DNA of 64,000 bases from JBHJGP01 sp050331695 (GCA_050331695.1 JBHJGP010000022.1:1-64000); one strand, 5' to 3'; counted from the first letter of the stretch, positions 53,366-62,679 are shown. Notes: generated by a model from the letters alone, not told the origin. Numbers and translations: made by a program.

Positions 53366-54742
53366 ATGCCGGGTGGGGAGGTCATAAGGTTGAATTTGTA
53401 CCCTTTATTGTGTGCTCGGCGCGAGCCTATTCGGGTCCTAGTTGTTGGTTGTGGCAAGTTCGCCACGATGTTTTTGGCGCAAGCGAAGCATATGGCCAAC
53501 ATTCATGTCGCCGCGATTGCCGAGCTCAATGTCGATCGGGCCCGGTCCAACCTCGTCAAGGCCGGCTGGCCGGCGGACCGATTGGCCGCCACCGATCTGG
53601 ATAGGGCTCTCGACGACGGCACGACCTTGATCGGCGATGACGCGTTGAATCTGATTGATGCGGGCCGGTTCGATGTGGTGGTCGAGGCCACCGGCGATCC
53701 GGCGGCAGGCTACCGCCATGCTGATCGCGCGCTGGACGCGGGTGCTCATGTGATCATGGTCAATGTCGAGACGGACGTTTGCGTCGGCCCGGTCTTGGCG
53801 GCCAAGGCTGAGGCCAAGGACCGCGTTTACGCCTTCGCCTATGGCGACCAGCCGGCGCTGATCGCCGAGCTGGTGGACTGGGCCCGCGTTTGCGGGTTCG
53901 AGGTCGCGGCGGCCGGCAAGGGCACCCGGTATTTGCCGGCCTTTCACCGCTCCACGCCGGAAACGGTGTGGGACAATCTCGGCTTCTCGAAGGCCTTTGC
54001 CGAGAACGCCGGAATGAACCCGAAGATGTTCAACAGCTTCGTCGACGGGACCAAATCGGCGATCGAGATGGCGGCCGTGGCCAACGCCACCGGCCTGCAG
54101 CCGCAAATCAAGGGTCTCGGCTTTCCGCCTTGTGGCTCGGATGATCTGCCGCTCATCCTTCGACCTGAAACAGATGGCGGGGTCCTGGAGCACAAGGGCA
54201 CCGTTGAGGTGGTGGCCGATCTGGAACGGGACGGTCGGCCCGTGACCAACCATCTGCGCTGGGGCGTCTATGTGACGTTCGAGGCGCCGAGCGACTACGC
54301 GGCCGCCTGCTTCAAGGAATACGGGCTACTGCCCAAAGGCGAGCACGGCTTGATCAACGGGCCCGATCGCTACGCCGCCCTCTGTCGACCCTTCCATCTG
54401 ATCGGTCTGGAGCTCGGTGTGAGCGTCGCGCAGGCCGCTCTCAAACAGACCGCCACCGGGTGCACGAGAGGCTTCTCGGCCGATGTCGTGGCGACCGCCA
54501 AACGACCGCTCGAAGCGGGAGAGGTTCTGGACGGTGAAGGCGGTTACCTGGTCTATGGCAGGCTCACCACCGCGGCCGACAGTCTTGCCAAGCGCGCGCT
54601 ACCGCTCGGGCTTGCGAAGGACGTGACACTGGTCCGGCCGATCGCGCGCGATGCCATCATCACCCGGGACGACGTCAGGCTGGATCCGAACGAGCCGCTG
54701 GTGGCGGCGCGGGCGGCGATGGAGAAACGGTTCTCAAAATGA
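53366..54742 (+). CDS. NAD(P)-dependent oxidoreductase with SAF domain
   Basis: The 458-residue protein has an N-terminal Rossmann fold (PIRVLVVGCGKFATMFLAQA, VVVEATGDPAAGYRHAD) typical of homoserine-dehydrogenase-like or Gfo/Idh proteins, a middle catalytic domain (TPETVWDNLGFSKAFAENAG, FVDGTKSAIEMAAVANATG), and a C-terminal SAF domain (AKRPLEAGEVLDGEGGYLVY). Family members are oxidoreductases in sugar and amino-acid catabolism; the substrate is unknown. The 3' end overlaps the convergent EamA gene by 68 nt. Confidence 0.82.
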   Translation: MPGGEVIRLNLYPLLCARREPIRVLVVGCGKFATMFLAQAKHMANIHVAAIAELNVDRARSNLVKAGWPADRLAATDLDRALDDGTTLIGDDALNLIDAGRFDVVVEATGDPAAGYRHADRALDAGAHVIMVNVETDVCVGPVLAAKAEAKDRVYAFAYGDQPALIAELVDWARVCGFEVAAAGKGTRYLPAFHRSTPETVWDNLGFSKAFAENAGMNPKMFNSFVDGTKSAIEMAAVANATGLQPQIKGLGFPPCGSDDLPLILRPETDGGVLEHKGTVEVVADLERDGRPVTNHLRWGVYVTFEAPSDYAAACFKEYGLLPKGEHGLINGPDRYAALCRPFHLIGLELGVSVAQAALKQTATGCTRGFSADVVATAKRPLEAGEVLDGEGGYLVYGRLTTAADSLAKRALPLGLAKDVTLVRPIARDAIITRDDVRLDPNEPLVAARAAMEKRFSK

Positions 54743-55571
54743 GCGCCGCCGCGCTGAGCATGAGAGCGCCGCCCAGGAGTTCGGTTGCCTCCAACGTTTC
54801 ATCGAGGAGAACGTACCCCAGAGCAATGGCGACGAGCGGTGAGACGAAGGCATAAAGCCCGGCCGGCAAGGGACCCCAATCCCGGAGCAAGAAGAGGTAG
54901 AGCGTAAAACCGACCACGCCGCTGGCGAGCACCAGATAGGCCAGGGATCCCGCGACCGCTGGCAGCAGGAGCGCTTGGAGATGCGTCTGGTCCAAGGGCT
55001 CCGCCAGGAGTGCGAGCGGCACCAGAAGAAAACCACCCACAACCATCACCAGACCGCTGATGAGCAGGGGCGACAGGCGAGCCAAGTGGCGTCGGCTGAG
55101 GACCGAGCCCAGGCTGTAGCAAAGGGTGCCGCCGACGATCGCCAGCAGACCCCACAGCGACAGGACAGGACCCTCGAGGCGCTGGCCGAACAACAGCGCC
55201 AGGCCCAGCACGCCGAGGCTTAAACCGACAGCCGCGACCCAAAAAAAGCGCTGCTGGCCCAGGAGCAGACCAAAGACGAACAGGGCGATGGGCATCAGGC
55301 TCAGATTGACGAGAGCCGCGAGCCCGCTCGGCACCTGCGCGGTTCCCCAGAACAGGCCGGCATAGGCGAGGCTGTTGGTCAGAAGCGACAAAGCGAGCAG
55401 CGTCGGCCAGTAGCGCCGAAGCCACCAGCCGACACCTCGCCGGTTTGCCAGTGCCAGAAGAACGATGCCCGCGAGAATCGACCGAAGAGCCGTGAAGGCC
55501 AGAACCGGAATGGCCTCAACGCCAACCTTGATCGCAACCCAATTGCCGCCCCAAAGAAGGCAAAGCGCCAA
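54675..55571 (-). CDS. EamA/DMT family transporter
   Basis: The 298-residue protein has about ten hydrophobic segments in two EamA halves: LLWGGNWVAIKVGVEAIPVL in the first and ALLLPAVAGSLAYLVLAS... with LPAGLYAFVSPLVAIALGYV in the second. It starts at a TTG (55571) 23 nt after the chorismate mutase stop, the only usable start because an in-frame stop lies just upstream. It would move metabolites across the inner membrane. The C-terminus ends in a Pro-rich tail over the convergent gene. Confidence 0.86.
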   Translation of the reverse strand: MALCLLWGGNWVAIKVGVEAIPVLAFTALRSILAGIVLLALANRRGVGWWLRRYWPTLLALSLLTNSLAYAGLFWGTAQVPSGLAALVNLSLMPIALFVFGLLLGQQRFFWVAAVGLSLGVLGLALLFGQRLEGPVLSLWGLLAIVGGTLCYSLGSVLSRRHLARLSPLLISGLVMVVGGFLLVPLALLAEPLDQTHLQALLLPAVAGSLAYLVLASGVVGFTLYLFLLRDWGPLPAGLYAFVSPLVAIALGYVLLDETLEATELLGGALMLSAAALILRTVSPSPPAPPPAARSDPA

Positions 55572-55594
55572 GAAGGCGGCCAGGCGCGACGGGT

Positions 55595-55894
55595 TCAGCG
55601 TTTATCGCCGTCCCGAAGGTCCAGATGGTGACGTATCACCGTTTCGATGATGAACTTGAAGAATTGTTCGGCAAAGGCCGGATCCAGATCCGCGTCCTCA
55701 GCCAGATGACGTAGGCGCTCCATCATCGACGCCTCCCGCTCTGGATCCCCGGGCGGAAGGTCATGAGCCTTTTTCAAATGGCCGATCCGCTTGGTCAGCC
55801 GAAAGCGTTCCGCCAGCAGAAAGACGACAGAAGCGTCCAGATTGTCGATCGAGCGGCGATACTCGGCGAGCAACTCCTTTGGATCATCAGCCAT
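55595..55894 (-). CDS. Chorismate mutase, AroQ type
   Basis: The 99-residue all-helical protein reads ELLAEYRRSIDNLDASVVFL, AERFRLTKRIGHLKKAHDLP and FAEQFFKFIIETVIRHHLD, with the AroQ active-site Arg/Lys/Gln residues in place. It turns chorismate into prephenate for phenylalanine and tyrosine. It sits between the rhodanese gene (1 nt upstream) and EamA (23 nt downstream) on one strand. Confidence 0.92.
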   Translation of the reverse strand: MADDPKELLAEYRRSIDNLDASVVFLLAERFRLTKRIGHLKKAHDLPPGDPEREASMMERLRHLAEDADLDPAFAEQFFKFIIETVIRHHLDLRDGDKR

Positions 55895-55895
55895 G

Positions 55896-56276
55896 TTACG
55901 GCTTCGTTGCGGGCTTGCCGGCTTGCGACCAGGCGTTGAAGCCGCCGGTCATGTTGGCGACATCGGTGTAGCCCATGTCCTTCAAGGTCTTCGCAGCCAG
56001 GGCTGAGCGGCCGCCCGACGCGCAAAAAACCACCAGTTTCTTGTCCGGATCCAAGTCCGCTTTGTGCATCGGGCTCTCAGGATCGGCCATGAATTCGAGC
56101 AGGCCCCGGGGCAGATGAAGCGCGCCAGGGATCGTCGCCTGTTGCCATTCGCCGGTCTCCCGAACATCGATGAACTGGACGCTCGGATCGCCGCTCAAAG
56201 CTTGCGCCTGATCCGGCTCCATGACGTCGACTTCCCGATTGGCTGCCTCGACAAGTGTCTTGAAGCTGGTGATCAT
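55896..56276 (-). CDS. Rhodanese-like domain protein
   Basis: The 126-residue single-domain protein starts MITSFKTLVEAANREVDVME and has FIDVRETGEWQQATIPGALH, LPRGLLEF and the active cysteine loop VVFCASGGRSALAAKTL. It is a sulfurtransferase acting on thiosulfate-type sulfur. The true start is ATG 56276; the open frame upstream is the YdcF shadow. The start overlaps the YdcF stop in ATGA. Confidence 0.93.
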   Translation of the reverse strand: MITSFKTLVEAANREVDVMEPDQAQALSGDPSVQFIDVRETGEWQQATIPGALHLPRGLLEFMADPESPMHKADLDPDKKLVVFCASGGRSALAAKTLKDMGYTDVANMTGGFNAWSQAGKPATKP

Positions 56277-57106
56277 GACTGTCCGTCCCGTGGCATTTGA
56301 TCGTCGCTGGCGGCGATCATAAGGTCCTCGGGTCCCGGCCACCATACCGGCGTTCGATCCATCAGGTGGTAGGCGACGAGGCCGATATACTCTCTGAGCC
56401 CTGAGGAAAGCTGGCCGAGGCTCAAGCTGACGTCGATGATCGAATTGATCCCGAACTCGGCCCCGGTGGTGTAGTCGACCTGGTAGGGATGGATCCGCCA
56501 GCCGGCGCTGAGAAAGCACCCCACGGAGCGGGGCATGTGCACCGCCGAGGTTACGAGCAGCCAAACCTCGTTCGGTTCCGGTGCCACCAAATCCTTGGTC
56601 AGCGTGGCGTTCTCGTAGGTGTTGCGTGAGCGGTCTTCGATCGTGACCCGCTCGCTTGGAAGACCGGTGAGCTCGCTCAGATGCCGGCGCACGATCTCGC
56701 CTTCGCTTGTTCGTCCTCCGTCCAAGGTGCCGTTGCCGCCGGTGAACACCAACCGGGCGTCGGGGAAGGTGCGGCCCAGATGCCCGAGCCAGACCAGGCG
56801 CTCGGCATTGTCGTTCAGCGCCGCCTGCCCCCGGGCATCCGAGATGTCCGGAAAGACCGAACCGCCGAGGACGATGATACCGTCGACATGGTCCGGTAGC
56901 GCCATGGTGGCGAACCGATCCTCCAGCGGGCGGACGACCAGATTGCCGACCGGCAGGACGGCGGTCCCGATCAGAACCACCGCCCACGCCGAGACCAGCA
57001 GGCGAGCGCCCCACCAGCGCCAGAAGAAAACGGCGAACAGAAGCGAGAGCGCAAGCAGATTGCCCGGATTGAAAAGGAACCAGAAGATTTTCGAGAGTTC
57101 GAACAT
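56273..57106 (-). CDS. YdcF/ElyC (DUF218) family membrane protein
   Basis: The 277-residue protein has two N-terminal membrane helices (LFNPGNLLALSLLFAVFFW, LLVSAWAVVLIGTAVLPVGN) and the DUF218 core: DGIIVLGGSVFPDISDARGQ, DARLVFTGGNGTLDGGRTSE, IEDRSRNTYENATLTKDLV and VTSAVHMPRSVGCFLSAGW. ElyC-type proteins affect peptidoglycan and lipid-carrier biology. It is coupled to the rhodanese gene by ATGA overlap. Confidence 0.92.
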   Translation of the reverse strand: MFELSKIFWFLFNPGNLLALSLLFAVFFWRWWGARLLVSAWAVVLIGTAVLPVGNLVVRPLEDRFATMALPDHVDGIIVLGGSVFPDISDARGQAALNDNAERLVWLGHLGRTFPDARLVFTGGNGTLDGGRTSEGEIVRRHLSELTGLPSERVTIEDRSRNTYENATLTKDLVAPEPNEVWLLVTSAVHMPRSVGCFLSAGWRIHPYQVDYTTGAEFGINSIIDVSLSLGQLSSGLREYIGLVAYHLMDRTPVWWPGPEDLMIAASDDQMPRDGQS

Positions 57107-57411
57107 GGGCTTCAGCGACGTTGTTGCGGTGCAACACGACGCTTTAGCAGTGGTCCCGCCCGAGACAAGGCTGACGGCGCTTCCGCCTCACGCCGGCTTG
57201 TGACTGACGCACCGGCTGGTGACCGCCTGTGAGCGACGCTTGGGGTTACTGTGAAGATGGCGTTGGAGGAACGCGATCGCCCTTTTGCCTCAACGCCGGA
57301 TGATCGACGCGGTCAATGTCGGCAAACCGGCGCGTCGGGTGAGCGGCGCGGGCGCAATCGTTCACGACACCCTCAGATCTGACCGGGCTCCCGATGGGGT
57401 CCGGTCTTTTT
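57107..57411. other. 305 nt gap with a plus-strand terminator
   Basis: No protein gene is visible. A plus-strand hairpin-plus-T terminator ends it (57381-57412) although no plus-strand gene lies upstream, so a small RNA could be encoded here. Confidence 0.5.
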
Positions 57412-57412
57412 T
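57381..57412 (+). terminator. Orphan intrinsic terminator
   Basis: GACCGG (57381-57386) and CCGGTC (57401-57406) frame a 14 nt loop that can pair further, followed by six T (57407-57412). It points rightward and touches the stop of the minus-strand lipoprotein gene. Confidence 0.6.
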
Positions 57413-57891
57413 CACAGTCCTTCCGAGCCGGATCTCTCATCGCTTTCGGGCAGTTCCTGACGCTCGGGCACCCGGCTCCAGTCGCGAGGCGGGTTTTGGC
57501 GCTGCGGCCCCTCCATGAATTCGACCTCGAAACCGTCTTCGGTCTTCGCCACGATGAAGGTACGCTCATTGAAGCCGCGGCAAGTGAACTGGATCGCGCG
57601 GCGACGTTTGTTGTCGCCGAAGCCGATCGTGTCTTCGAAGCTCTCGTCGCGGTAGCTGTAGCGAAGATCGAGAGTGATCTGATCCTCGGTATCCTCGATG
57701 ACCTCGGTTTTGACGATGCTGCGGATCTCCGGTCTGACGCACCGTCGCTGCTCTTCATGGGCGAACCGCTGGTAATGGCGCTTCACGGTGAGCCCGAGCC
57801 GATCATAGCCGGCAAGATTGTTGTCGCCCCAGCTCGCCGAGCAGCCGGTCAAGGCCACGAGAGATACCGCAATCAGCGAGCGCCAGATCAT
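57412..57891 (-). CDS. Putative lipoprotein of unknown function
   Basis: The 159-residue protein from ATG 57891 has a signal and lipobox (MIWRSLIAVSLVALTGCSAS). The mature part is charged with VVLVRPEIRSIV-like and ITLDLRYSYRDESFEDTIGF segments and no named family. The ORF extends far upstream but that part is the shadow of the cyclase gene. It is lipid-anchored by prediction; function unknown. Confidence 0.75.
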   Translation of the reverse strand: MIWRSLIAVSLVALTGCSASWGDNNLAGYDRLGLTVKRHYQRFAHEEQRRCVRPEIRSIVKTEVIEDTEDQITLDLRYSYRDESFEDTIGFGDNKRRRAIQFTCRGFNERTFIVAKTEDGFEVEFMEGPQRQNPPRDWSRVPERQELPESDERSGSEGL

Positions 57892-58068
57892 GACACCGGT
57901 CTCCAAAGACGATGGCGAACGCGCGAAGCTTGGCACATTCGCCGACATCGGTCTGTGACGGAGATTACGGCTGCGCCTGTTCGTCTGAACCAGTCGTGAA
58001 CGGCGGGATCGGTTGAAGGGTGCGGAAAACCCCTTCACAGTGGCAACAGTTTCGATGGAAGGACGCTG

Positions 58069-58908
58069 ATGTGCGATCAAAGATGCATGGCCTTGGTCAA
58101 GCGGCAGATGTTGGATCGAAGGCGCTTTTTCGTGGGTGCGGGCACCGTCGGTGTGGGCCTGGGCGCCGCGGCACTGGTGGGACGTCCGGTTCGGGCGGCG
58201 GGTCCCCTGTCGGTTACCAACGCCACTCCAATCGATCTCACCTATACGCTGGCCAATGACTTTCCGACCTATTTCGGCGAGCCGGGCTTCTCTTCCGAAC
58301 AGCGGTTCAGTTTCGACAAGCATGGCTTCAACCTCAACACTTGGGCCGTCAACGAGCACACCGGCACCCATGTCGATGCGCCGATCCATTTCTCGGCGGA
58401 CGGCAACACTGTGGACGAGATGCCGGTCGAGCAACTGGTGGCGCCCATCGCAGTCATCGACATCCGTGAGAAAGCGGCCGCCGACGATGAAGCGCAAGTG
58501 ACGCCGGATGACATCCGGGCCTGGATCGAAACCAACGGACCATTGCCTGAAGGCGCCGTCGTGGCGATGAATTCCGGGTGGGGCGCGCGTGTCGCGGACG
58601 GCACCTTCCGCAATGCCGACGAGGCGGGAACCATGCATTTTCCGGGTTTCCACGTGGAAGCGGCGACGATGCTGATGGAGGAAGCCGAGGTGGTCGGCAT
58701 GGCCGTGGACACGCTGTCGTTGGACATTGGTTCCTCCGGCGATTTTGCGACCCACTACGCCTGGCTGCCGACCGGACGCTTCGGCATTGAGAACCTTGCC
58801 AATGTCGATCAGTTGCCGGCCACAGGCGCAATCGTCGTGATCGGCGCGCCCAAGGCCGCCGGCGGCACCGGAGGTCCAAGTCGGGTCATCGCTTTGGTTC
58901 CGAGCTAG
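58069..58908 (+). CDS. Tat-exported cyclase (kynurenine-formamidase-like)
   Basis: The 279-residue protein has a Tat signal near residue 17 (DRRRFFVGAGTVGVGLGAAA) and the cyclase motif NEHTGTHVDAPIHFSADGNT with its metal-binding His and Asp residues, followed by PLPEGAVVAMNSGWGARVAD and TLSLDIGSSGDFATHYAWLP. The family hydrolyses formyl or cyclic amide/lactone substrates with a bound metal. The substrate is unknown. It is exported to the periplasm by prediction. Confidence 0.88.
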   Translation: MCDQRCMALVKRQMLDRRRFFVGAGTVGVGLGAAALVGRPVRAAGPLSVTNATPIDLTYTLANDFPTYFGEPGFSSEQRFSFDKHGFNLNTWAVNEHTGTHVDAPIHFSADGNTVDEMPVEQLVAPIAVIDIREKAAADDEAQVTPDDIRAWIETNGPLPEGAVVAMNSGWGARVADGTFRNADEAGTMHFPGFHVEAATMLMEEAEVVGMAVDTLSLDIGSSGDFATHYAWLPTGRFGIENLANVDQLPATGAIVVIGAPKAAGGTGGPSRVIALVPS

Positions 58909-58934
58909 GCACGGCTTTCGATCGGCGGACCTGC

Positions 58935-59258
58935 CTAATAGACGTCGATGGCGTCCGAGGCGACGTTCCGGCTGCCTGAGTTGGTCGGACCGGCGCCGGG
59001 TTCGATGTTCTGGAAGCTTCGGCTGGCGTCGATCGACATGACCGTCACGCGGTAGAAAGCCTGAGCGGCGTATTTGCCGGTCGGGTTACGCTCAAGATAG
59101 CGTTCGAACGCTTCGAGCGTTCCTATTTCCTGGGCGTTGACCCAGTCCGCGTCGTCGGCATCGGTCGGCGTTTGTGCAGCCGCGCCGCCGGCGCCCGTGG
59201 CCAGTGAAGCCAGGACCAGCGTCCGCAACGCAACGATGAGCCTCCCGATCCTATCCAT
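58935..59258 (-). CDS. Small exported protein with caspase-associated type repeat
   Basis: The 107-residue protein has a signal peptide ending GGAAAQ and one repeat of the type WVNAQEIGTLEAFERYLERN, PTGKYAAQAF, often found after caspase domains or in their partners. The caspase protein upstream has a similar segment (NSKRASDLELFLNLFPDTP). It ends the exported cluster. Function unknown. Confidence 0.7.
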   Translation of the reverse strand: MDRIGRLIVALRTLVLASLATGAGGAAAQTPTDADDADWVNAQEIGTLEAFERYLERNPTGKYAAQAFYRVTVMSIDASRSFQNIEPGAGPTNSGSRNVASDAIDVY

Positions 59259-59374
59259 CTGTCCACTCTTCTGATTGTACCAAGAGGCCTGCCGGCAGGA
59301 TAACCGGCCCCATGTGAAACGACAGGCTCACGCCGCCGTCAACACTGACCTCACCTGCGACGTACCAGTAGATC

Positions 59375-60232
59375 TCAACGGACGGTGAATTCCAAGCTCG
59401 CCACCGCGATCGCCGGCTCGTGGCCGCTCGCCCGATCGGCGCTCTTGGCGCGAACACCGTCGATCCACGCGTCCTTGTTTGAAGGCGAAAGCGTCGCCAC
59501 CGCCTCCAGGGGCAATTGTTCGGCGCTGGCGACGCAGTTGAGGCGCTCCGAGCCCGTCGGCGGGCTCGCCACCAGGCTCGACCAACCCAAAATATCGTGC
59601 AGGCTTCGGGGCTGGCTCCGGTTCAGCACAGGGTGAGACTGCTCACGGTTGGGGAACAGGGTCACCGTCTCGCCGTCGGCCCGTTCCAACGCGCAGTACA
59701 AAAACGCATCGAAATTGACCATCAAGGTCATCTCGACCTCCTCGCCGACCTGAAACACGGTCTTGTCGGCGCCGACGAAGAGCGAAGGCACCACCGCTTC
59801 GGCGCGGATTTGATCCAAAAGGTCGTTGGCCCTGGCGTAACAACCGCGGCTGATCAACTCGGTCACCCTTGAGCCTGGCGCGCTCGAGCCGTTGGTCTCG
59901 CAGCCGACGGTGCGAACGGCACCGATACGCGTTTCACCGTTGGCACTGACGAAGGTCGAGAGCTGAGACAGAAGGCCGTGATTGGGGAGGTCGTTAGCAA
60001 CAGACGGCACGGTACCGCCGGGCGCTCGAAGAACCGTGGTCGAGCCGTCGGTCGCCATGAGCGTGATCACCGCGCTCTCCGGCAGCTCCAGTTCCTGTTC
60101 GGCGACGACGATCGTGCCCGGGAGAATGGCCGGTGCCGTGCTGTCGAGGACGACCATGTCGGCCTCGGCGGCGCCGGTCGAAGCGGCCAACGCGAAGCCA
60201 GCGACCCAACCTAGCAGTGCAACGGTTCGCAT
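59375..60232 (-). CDS. Exported DUF4384 domain protein
   Basis: The 285-residue protein from ATG 60232 (AGGAG ribosome site) has a signal peptide (MRTVALLGWVAGFALAASTGA), a beta-rich front part with an AP-rich loop, and a DUF4384 domain (residues 170-250: FQVGEEVEMTLMVNFDAFLY, CALERADGETVTLFPN). DUF4384 domains are commonly found near caspase-like and serine/threonine kinase systems. It lies 245 nt downstream of the caspase gene on the same strand. Confidence 0.78.
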   Translation of the reverse strand: MRTVALLGWVAGFALAASTGAAEADMVVLDSTAPAILPGTIVVAEQELELPESAVITLMATDGSTTVLRAPGGTVPSVANDLPNHGLLSQLSTFVSANGETRIGAVRTVGCETNGSSAPGSRVTELISRGCYARANDLLDQIRAEAVVPSLFVGADKTVFQVGEEVEMTLMVNFDAFLYCALERADGETVTLFPNREQSHPVLNRSQPRSLHDILGWSSLVASPPTGSERLNCVASAEQLPLEAVATLSPSNKDAWIDGVRAKSADRASGHEPAIAVASLEFTVR

Positions 60233-60477
60233 CCAATTTCTCCTGAGCCTGTCGCCCGTGAAGCTTATGTCCTCGCTGGGATCTCTTTGTTGGGCACCGG
60301 CCCCCAATCCCGGGGAACCGTGCACCTTTGCCATCAGATCTTGCAAGGCATTGCGCGGCGCGCCAAGCCCCGAGCGCGCCCATTAGCGCGTACGGGCATG
60401 CCTTTTGCTGTGACATCCGTCACGCGGGCGGCGGCATCCCCTGGGCGGTACCGGACCGGTGAACTGCCGCTGTGGTT

Positions 60478-62679
60478 TCAGTCGCGGCCGCCACTGACGG
60501 TGGTTTCAGAGCCGGGCCCTTGATCGAGGCCTTCGTCGAGCACGCGAGCGATGCGGAAACCGTCCAGGCTCGTTTGACTGGACGAAGGCGCGGCCGCTCG
60601 AGCGGCATAGCGAACGCGGCTCAGTCGATCCCGCCAACCGCCGCCTCGGAGGACACGCCTTTCACAAGTCGACGGGCTGAACGCCTTACCGTCGGTCGGC
60701 ACCTGGCCGTAGTCGGATGCGTAGCAGTCGGCCGTCCACTCCCACACATTGCCGATCATATCGTGCAGTCCGAACGCGTTCGGCGAAAAGGAGCCGACGG
60801 GAGCCGTGGCCGCGAAACCATCGCTGCAGTCGGCGCCGGGCCAGCGGAAGCTGTTGACGCTCCTGCTGGTGGCATCGTGGGTGTTGGCGAGCGCGCAGGC
60901 CCGATCGTCACGGCCTGCCCAAGGGTCGCTGGAGCCTGAGCCGGCCCGCGCAGCATACTCCCATTCGGCTTCGCTCAGGAGCCGGTAGTCTTTGCCCGTC
61001 CGCCGGCGCAGCCAGCGGGCGTAGATCTTGGCGTGGTTGAAGCTGACATTGATCACCGGCAGGTCACCCCGGCCCCAGCCCTCGTCATGGGGAACGTAGC
61101 CGGCGCAGCCACCACCGGCGACGCAGGCCTCCCATTCGCCGAAGGTGACCTCGGTCAGACCGATCGCCAGGGGACGGCGAATACGCACATTGCGCACCGG
61201 CCCTTCATCGGGAGCCCGTCCGGCCTCGCCTGCCGGCGAGCCCCGGTCATAACGCCCCGGCGGAACGGCGACCAACTTCGGGCATTCGGGACAATCGCGG
61301 AAGATCTCGCCCGGTTTTCGTCTCGGCGGCAGGTTCGCCGAAACGCTTGAAGAAGCCTCGGGAACCGCCGGCTTGGTCACAGGCACGGGCGGCTCCCGCA
61401 GTCTGGCGGTCTGGGTGACCGAGGCCAGCAGCGGCGCGTAGACATAGGCATTATCGTGGGCGTCGGTTTTCACCCGATACCAGGTGCCACCAGCCGTGCG
61501 TCCGGTCACGGTCACCCGCTGGTCTCGCCTGAGATAGCCGATCCGCTCATGCTCCGGGCCCGGACCCGAGCGGAGATTGGCGCCATGGTCGGCGATGACC
61601 ACGCGCTCGCCTTCGATCGGTTGGATCGACCATGAAGGTTCCGTTTGCTCAGGCGGGCGGGGCGTGCTCGGAGCTGGTCTCGGAGGGCTTGCCTGTTGCG
61701 CGTTCGGCCCGCCCGCATCCGGGCGCAACGCCGCCAACCGGTTGCGGGCGAGTGGCGCCAGGGGTGTGTCCGGAAACAGGTTCAGAAACAATTCCAGATC
61801 CGAGGCCCGCTTCGAATTCTGAACTGCCATCCACATGACGAAGTCGGGCCGGTCAGCGACGGTCGGACCGGGTCCCGCGGGCGCGGCCGTGATCGGCTTG
61901 GCGGCACTCGGATTGAAGTAGAAGCGGCGGTCGAGGCCATCCTCGACCCAGGGGCGTTGGGCACGATTGGTTTCGGAGAGCACCTCTTCACGGACCCGGA
62001 CCATCATCTCACGGATCTCGAGGCCCGGCTCATCCATATGCCTAAGCAAAGCGCCGGTGAACGGGCTGTTGCGGCCCCGGCCGTCCTCGGCGACCTGATT
62101 GGGGTCGGTAGCGTAGGCGACGAGCATGCCGCCGGTTCCCTGAACAGGCGCCAACCCGTCATTGGCGCCGAGGCCCCGGGTCGTCGCCTGATCATCCAAG
62201 GGATTGTCCCGGCAGGCATCGAGGAAGACGAGATTGGCCCGCTCGCTGTTCTCCAACGGGCTCAGGAATTGGCTCAGGGACACGGCGAAGGCCGGCAGGT
62301 CCAGTTCCGTCTCGAGTTCGGCATCGACCGGTATCAGATAGTTTTCCTGGTCTTTCTGAATGCCATGGCCGGCGTAGTAGAAAAGCGCGGCTTCGGCATC
62401 GTCGATCGCCCGGGCAAACCGCCGAATGGCCTGCCACATGTCGCGACGACCGAGATCGATGCCGACCTCGACGTCGAAACCCAGTGCTTCGAGCTCGCGA
62501 CCGATGTCGCTTGCGTCATTCTGAGGATTGGGCAGCGGATTGACGTGGCGATAGGCGCTGTTGCCGATGACCAGCGCCACCCGCTCGCCGGTCGCGGCAA
62601 ATGCAACCCCTGGTGCTGCCGACAGCGAAGCGATCAGCAGGCCGACGGCGACGACCGTTTTGCGACATAGACTGAACAA
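60478..62679 (-). CDS. Exported caspase-like protease with SH3 and formylglycine-enzyme-like domains
   Basis: The 733-residue protein has a signal peptide (MFSLCRKTVVAVGLLIASLS), a caspase-type (C14) domain at about 30-260 with catalytic His105 (YYAGHGIQ) and Cys156 (LDACRDNP), a helical repeat with FVMWMAVQNSKRASDLELFL, a bacterial SH3 domain (ANLRSGPGPEHERIGYLRRD), and a C-terminal SUMF1/FGE-like domain (FGEWEACVAGGGCAGY, RLLSEAEWEYAARAG, GNVWEWTADCY, VLRGGGWRD). I prefer TTG 62679, with GGAGG upstream and the best signal peptide; a TTG at 62763 would add 28 residues. It would act in the periplasm. Confidence 0.86.
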   Translation of the reverse strand: MFSLCRKTVVAVGLLIASLSAAPGVAFAATGERVALVIGNSAYRHVNPLPNPQNDASDIGRELEALGFDVEVGIDLGRRDMWQAIRRFARAIDDAEAALFYYAGHGIQKDQENYLIPVDAELETELDLPAFAVSLSQFLSPLENSERANLVFLDACRDNPLDDQATTRGLGANDGLAPVQGTGGMLVAYATDPNQVAEDGRGRNSPFTGALLRHMDEPGLEIREMMVRVREEVLSETNRAQRPWVEDGLDRRFYFNPSAAKPITAAPAGPGPTVADRPDFVMWMAVQNSKRASDLELFLNLFPDTPLAPLARNRLAALRPDAGGPNAQQASPPRPAPSTPRPPEQTEPSWSIQPIEGERVVIADHGANLRSGPGPEHERIGYLRRDQRVTVTGRTAGGTWYRVKTDAHDNAYVYAPLLASVTQTARLREPPVPVTKPAVPEASSSVSANLPPRRKPGEIFRDCPECPKLVAVPPGRYDRGSPAGEAGRAPDEGPVRNVRIRRPLAIGLTEVTFGEWEACVAGGGCAGYVPHDEGWGRGDLPVINVSFNHAKIYARWLRRRTGKDYRLLSEAEWEYAARAGSGSSDPWAGRDDRACALANTHDATSRSVNSFRWPGADCSDGFAATAPVGSFSPNAFGLHDMIGNVWEWTADCYASDYGQVPTDGKAFSPSTCERRVLRGGGWRDRLSRVRYAARAAAPSSSQTSLDGFRIARVLDEGLDQGPGSETTVSGGRD

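Noticed and set aside
61645..62670. 341-codon plus-strand frame opposite the caspase gene
   Set aside because: Shadow frame; the minus strand has a clear multi-domain protein.
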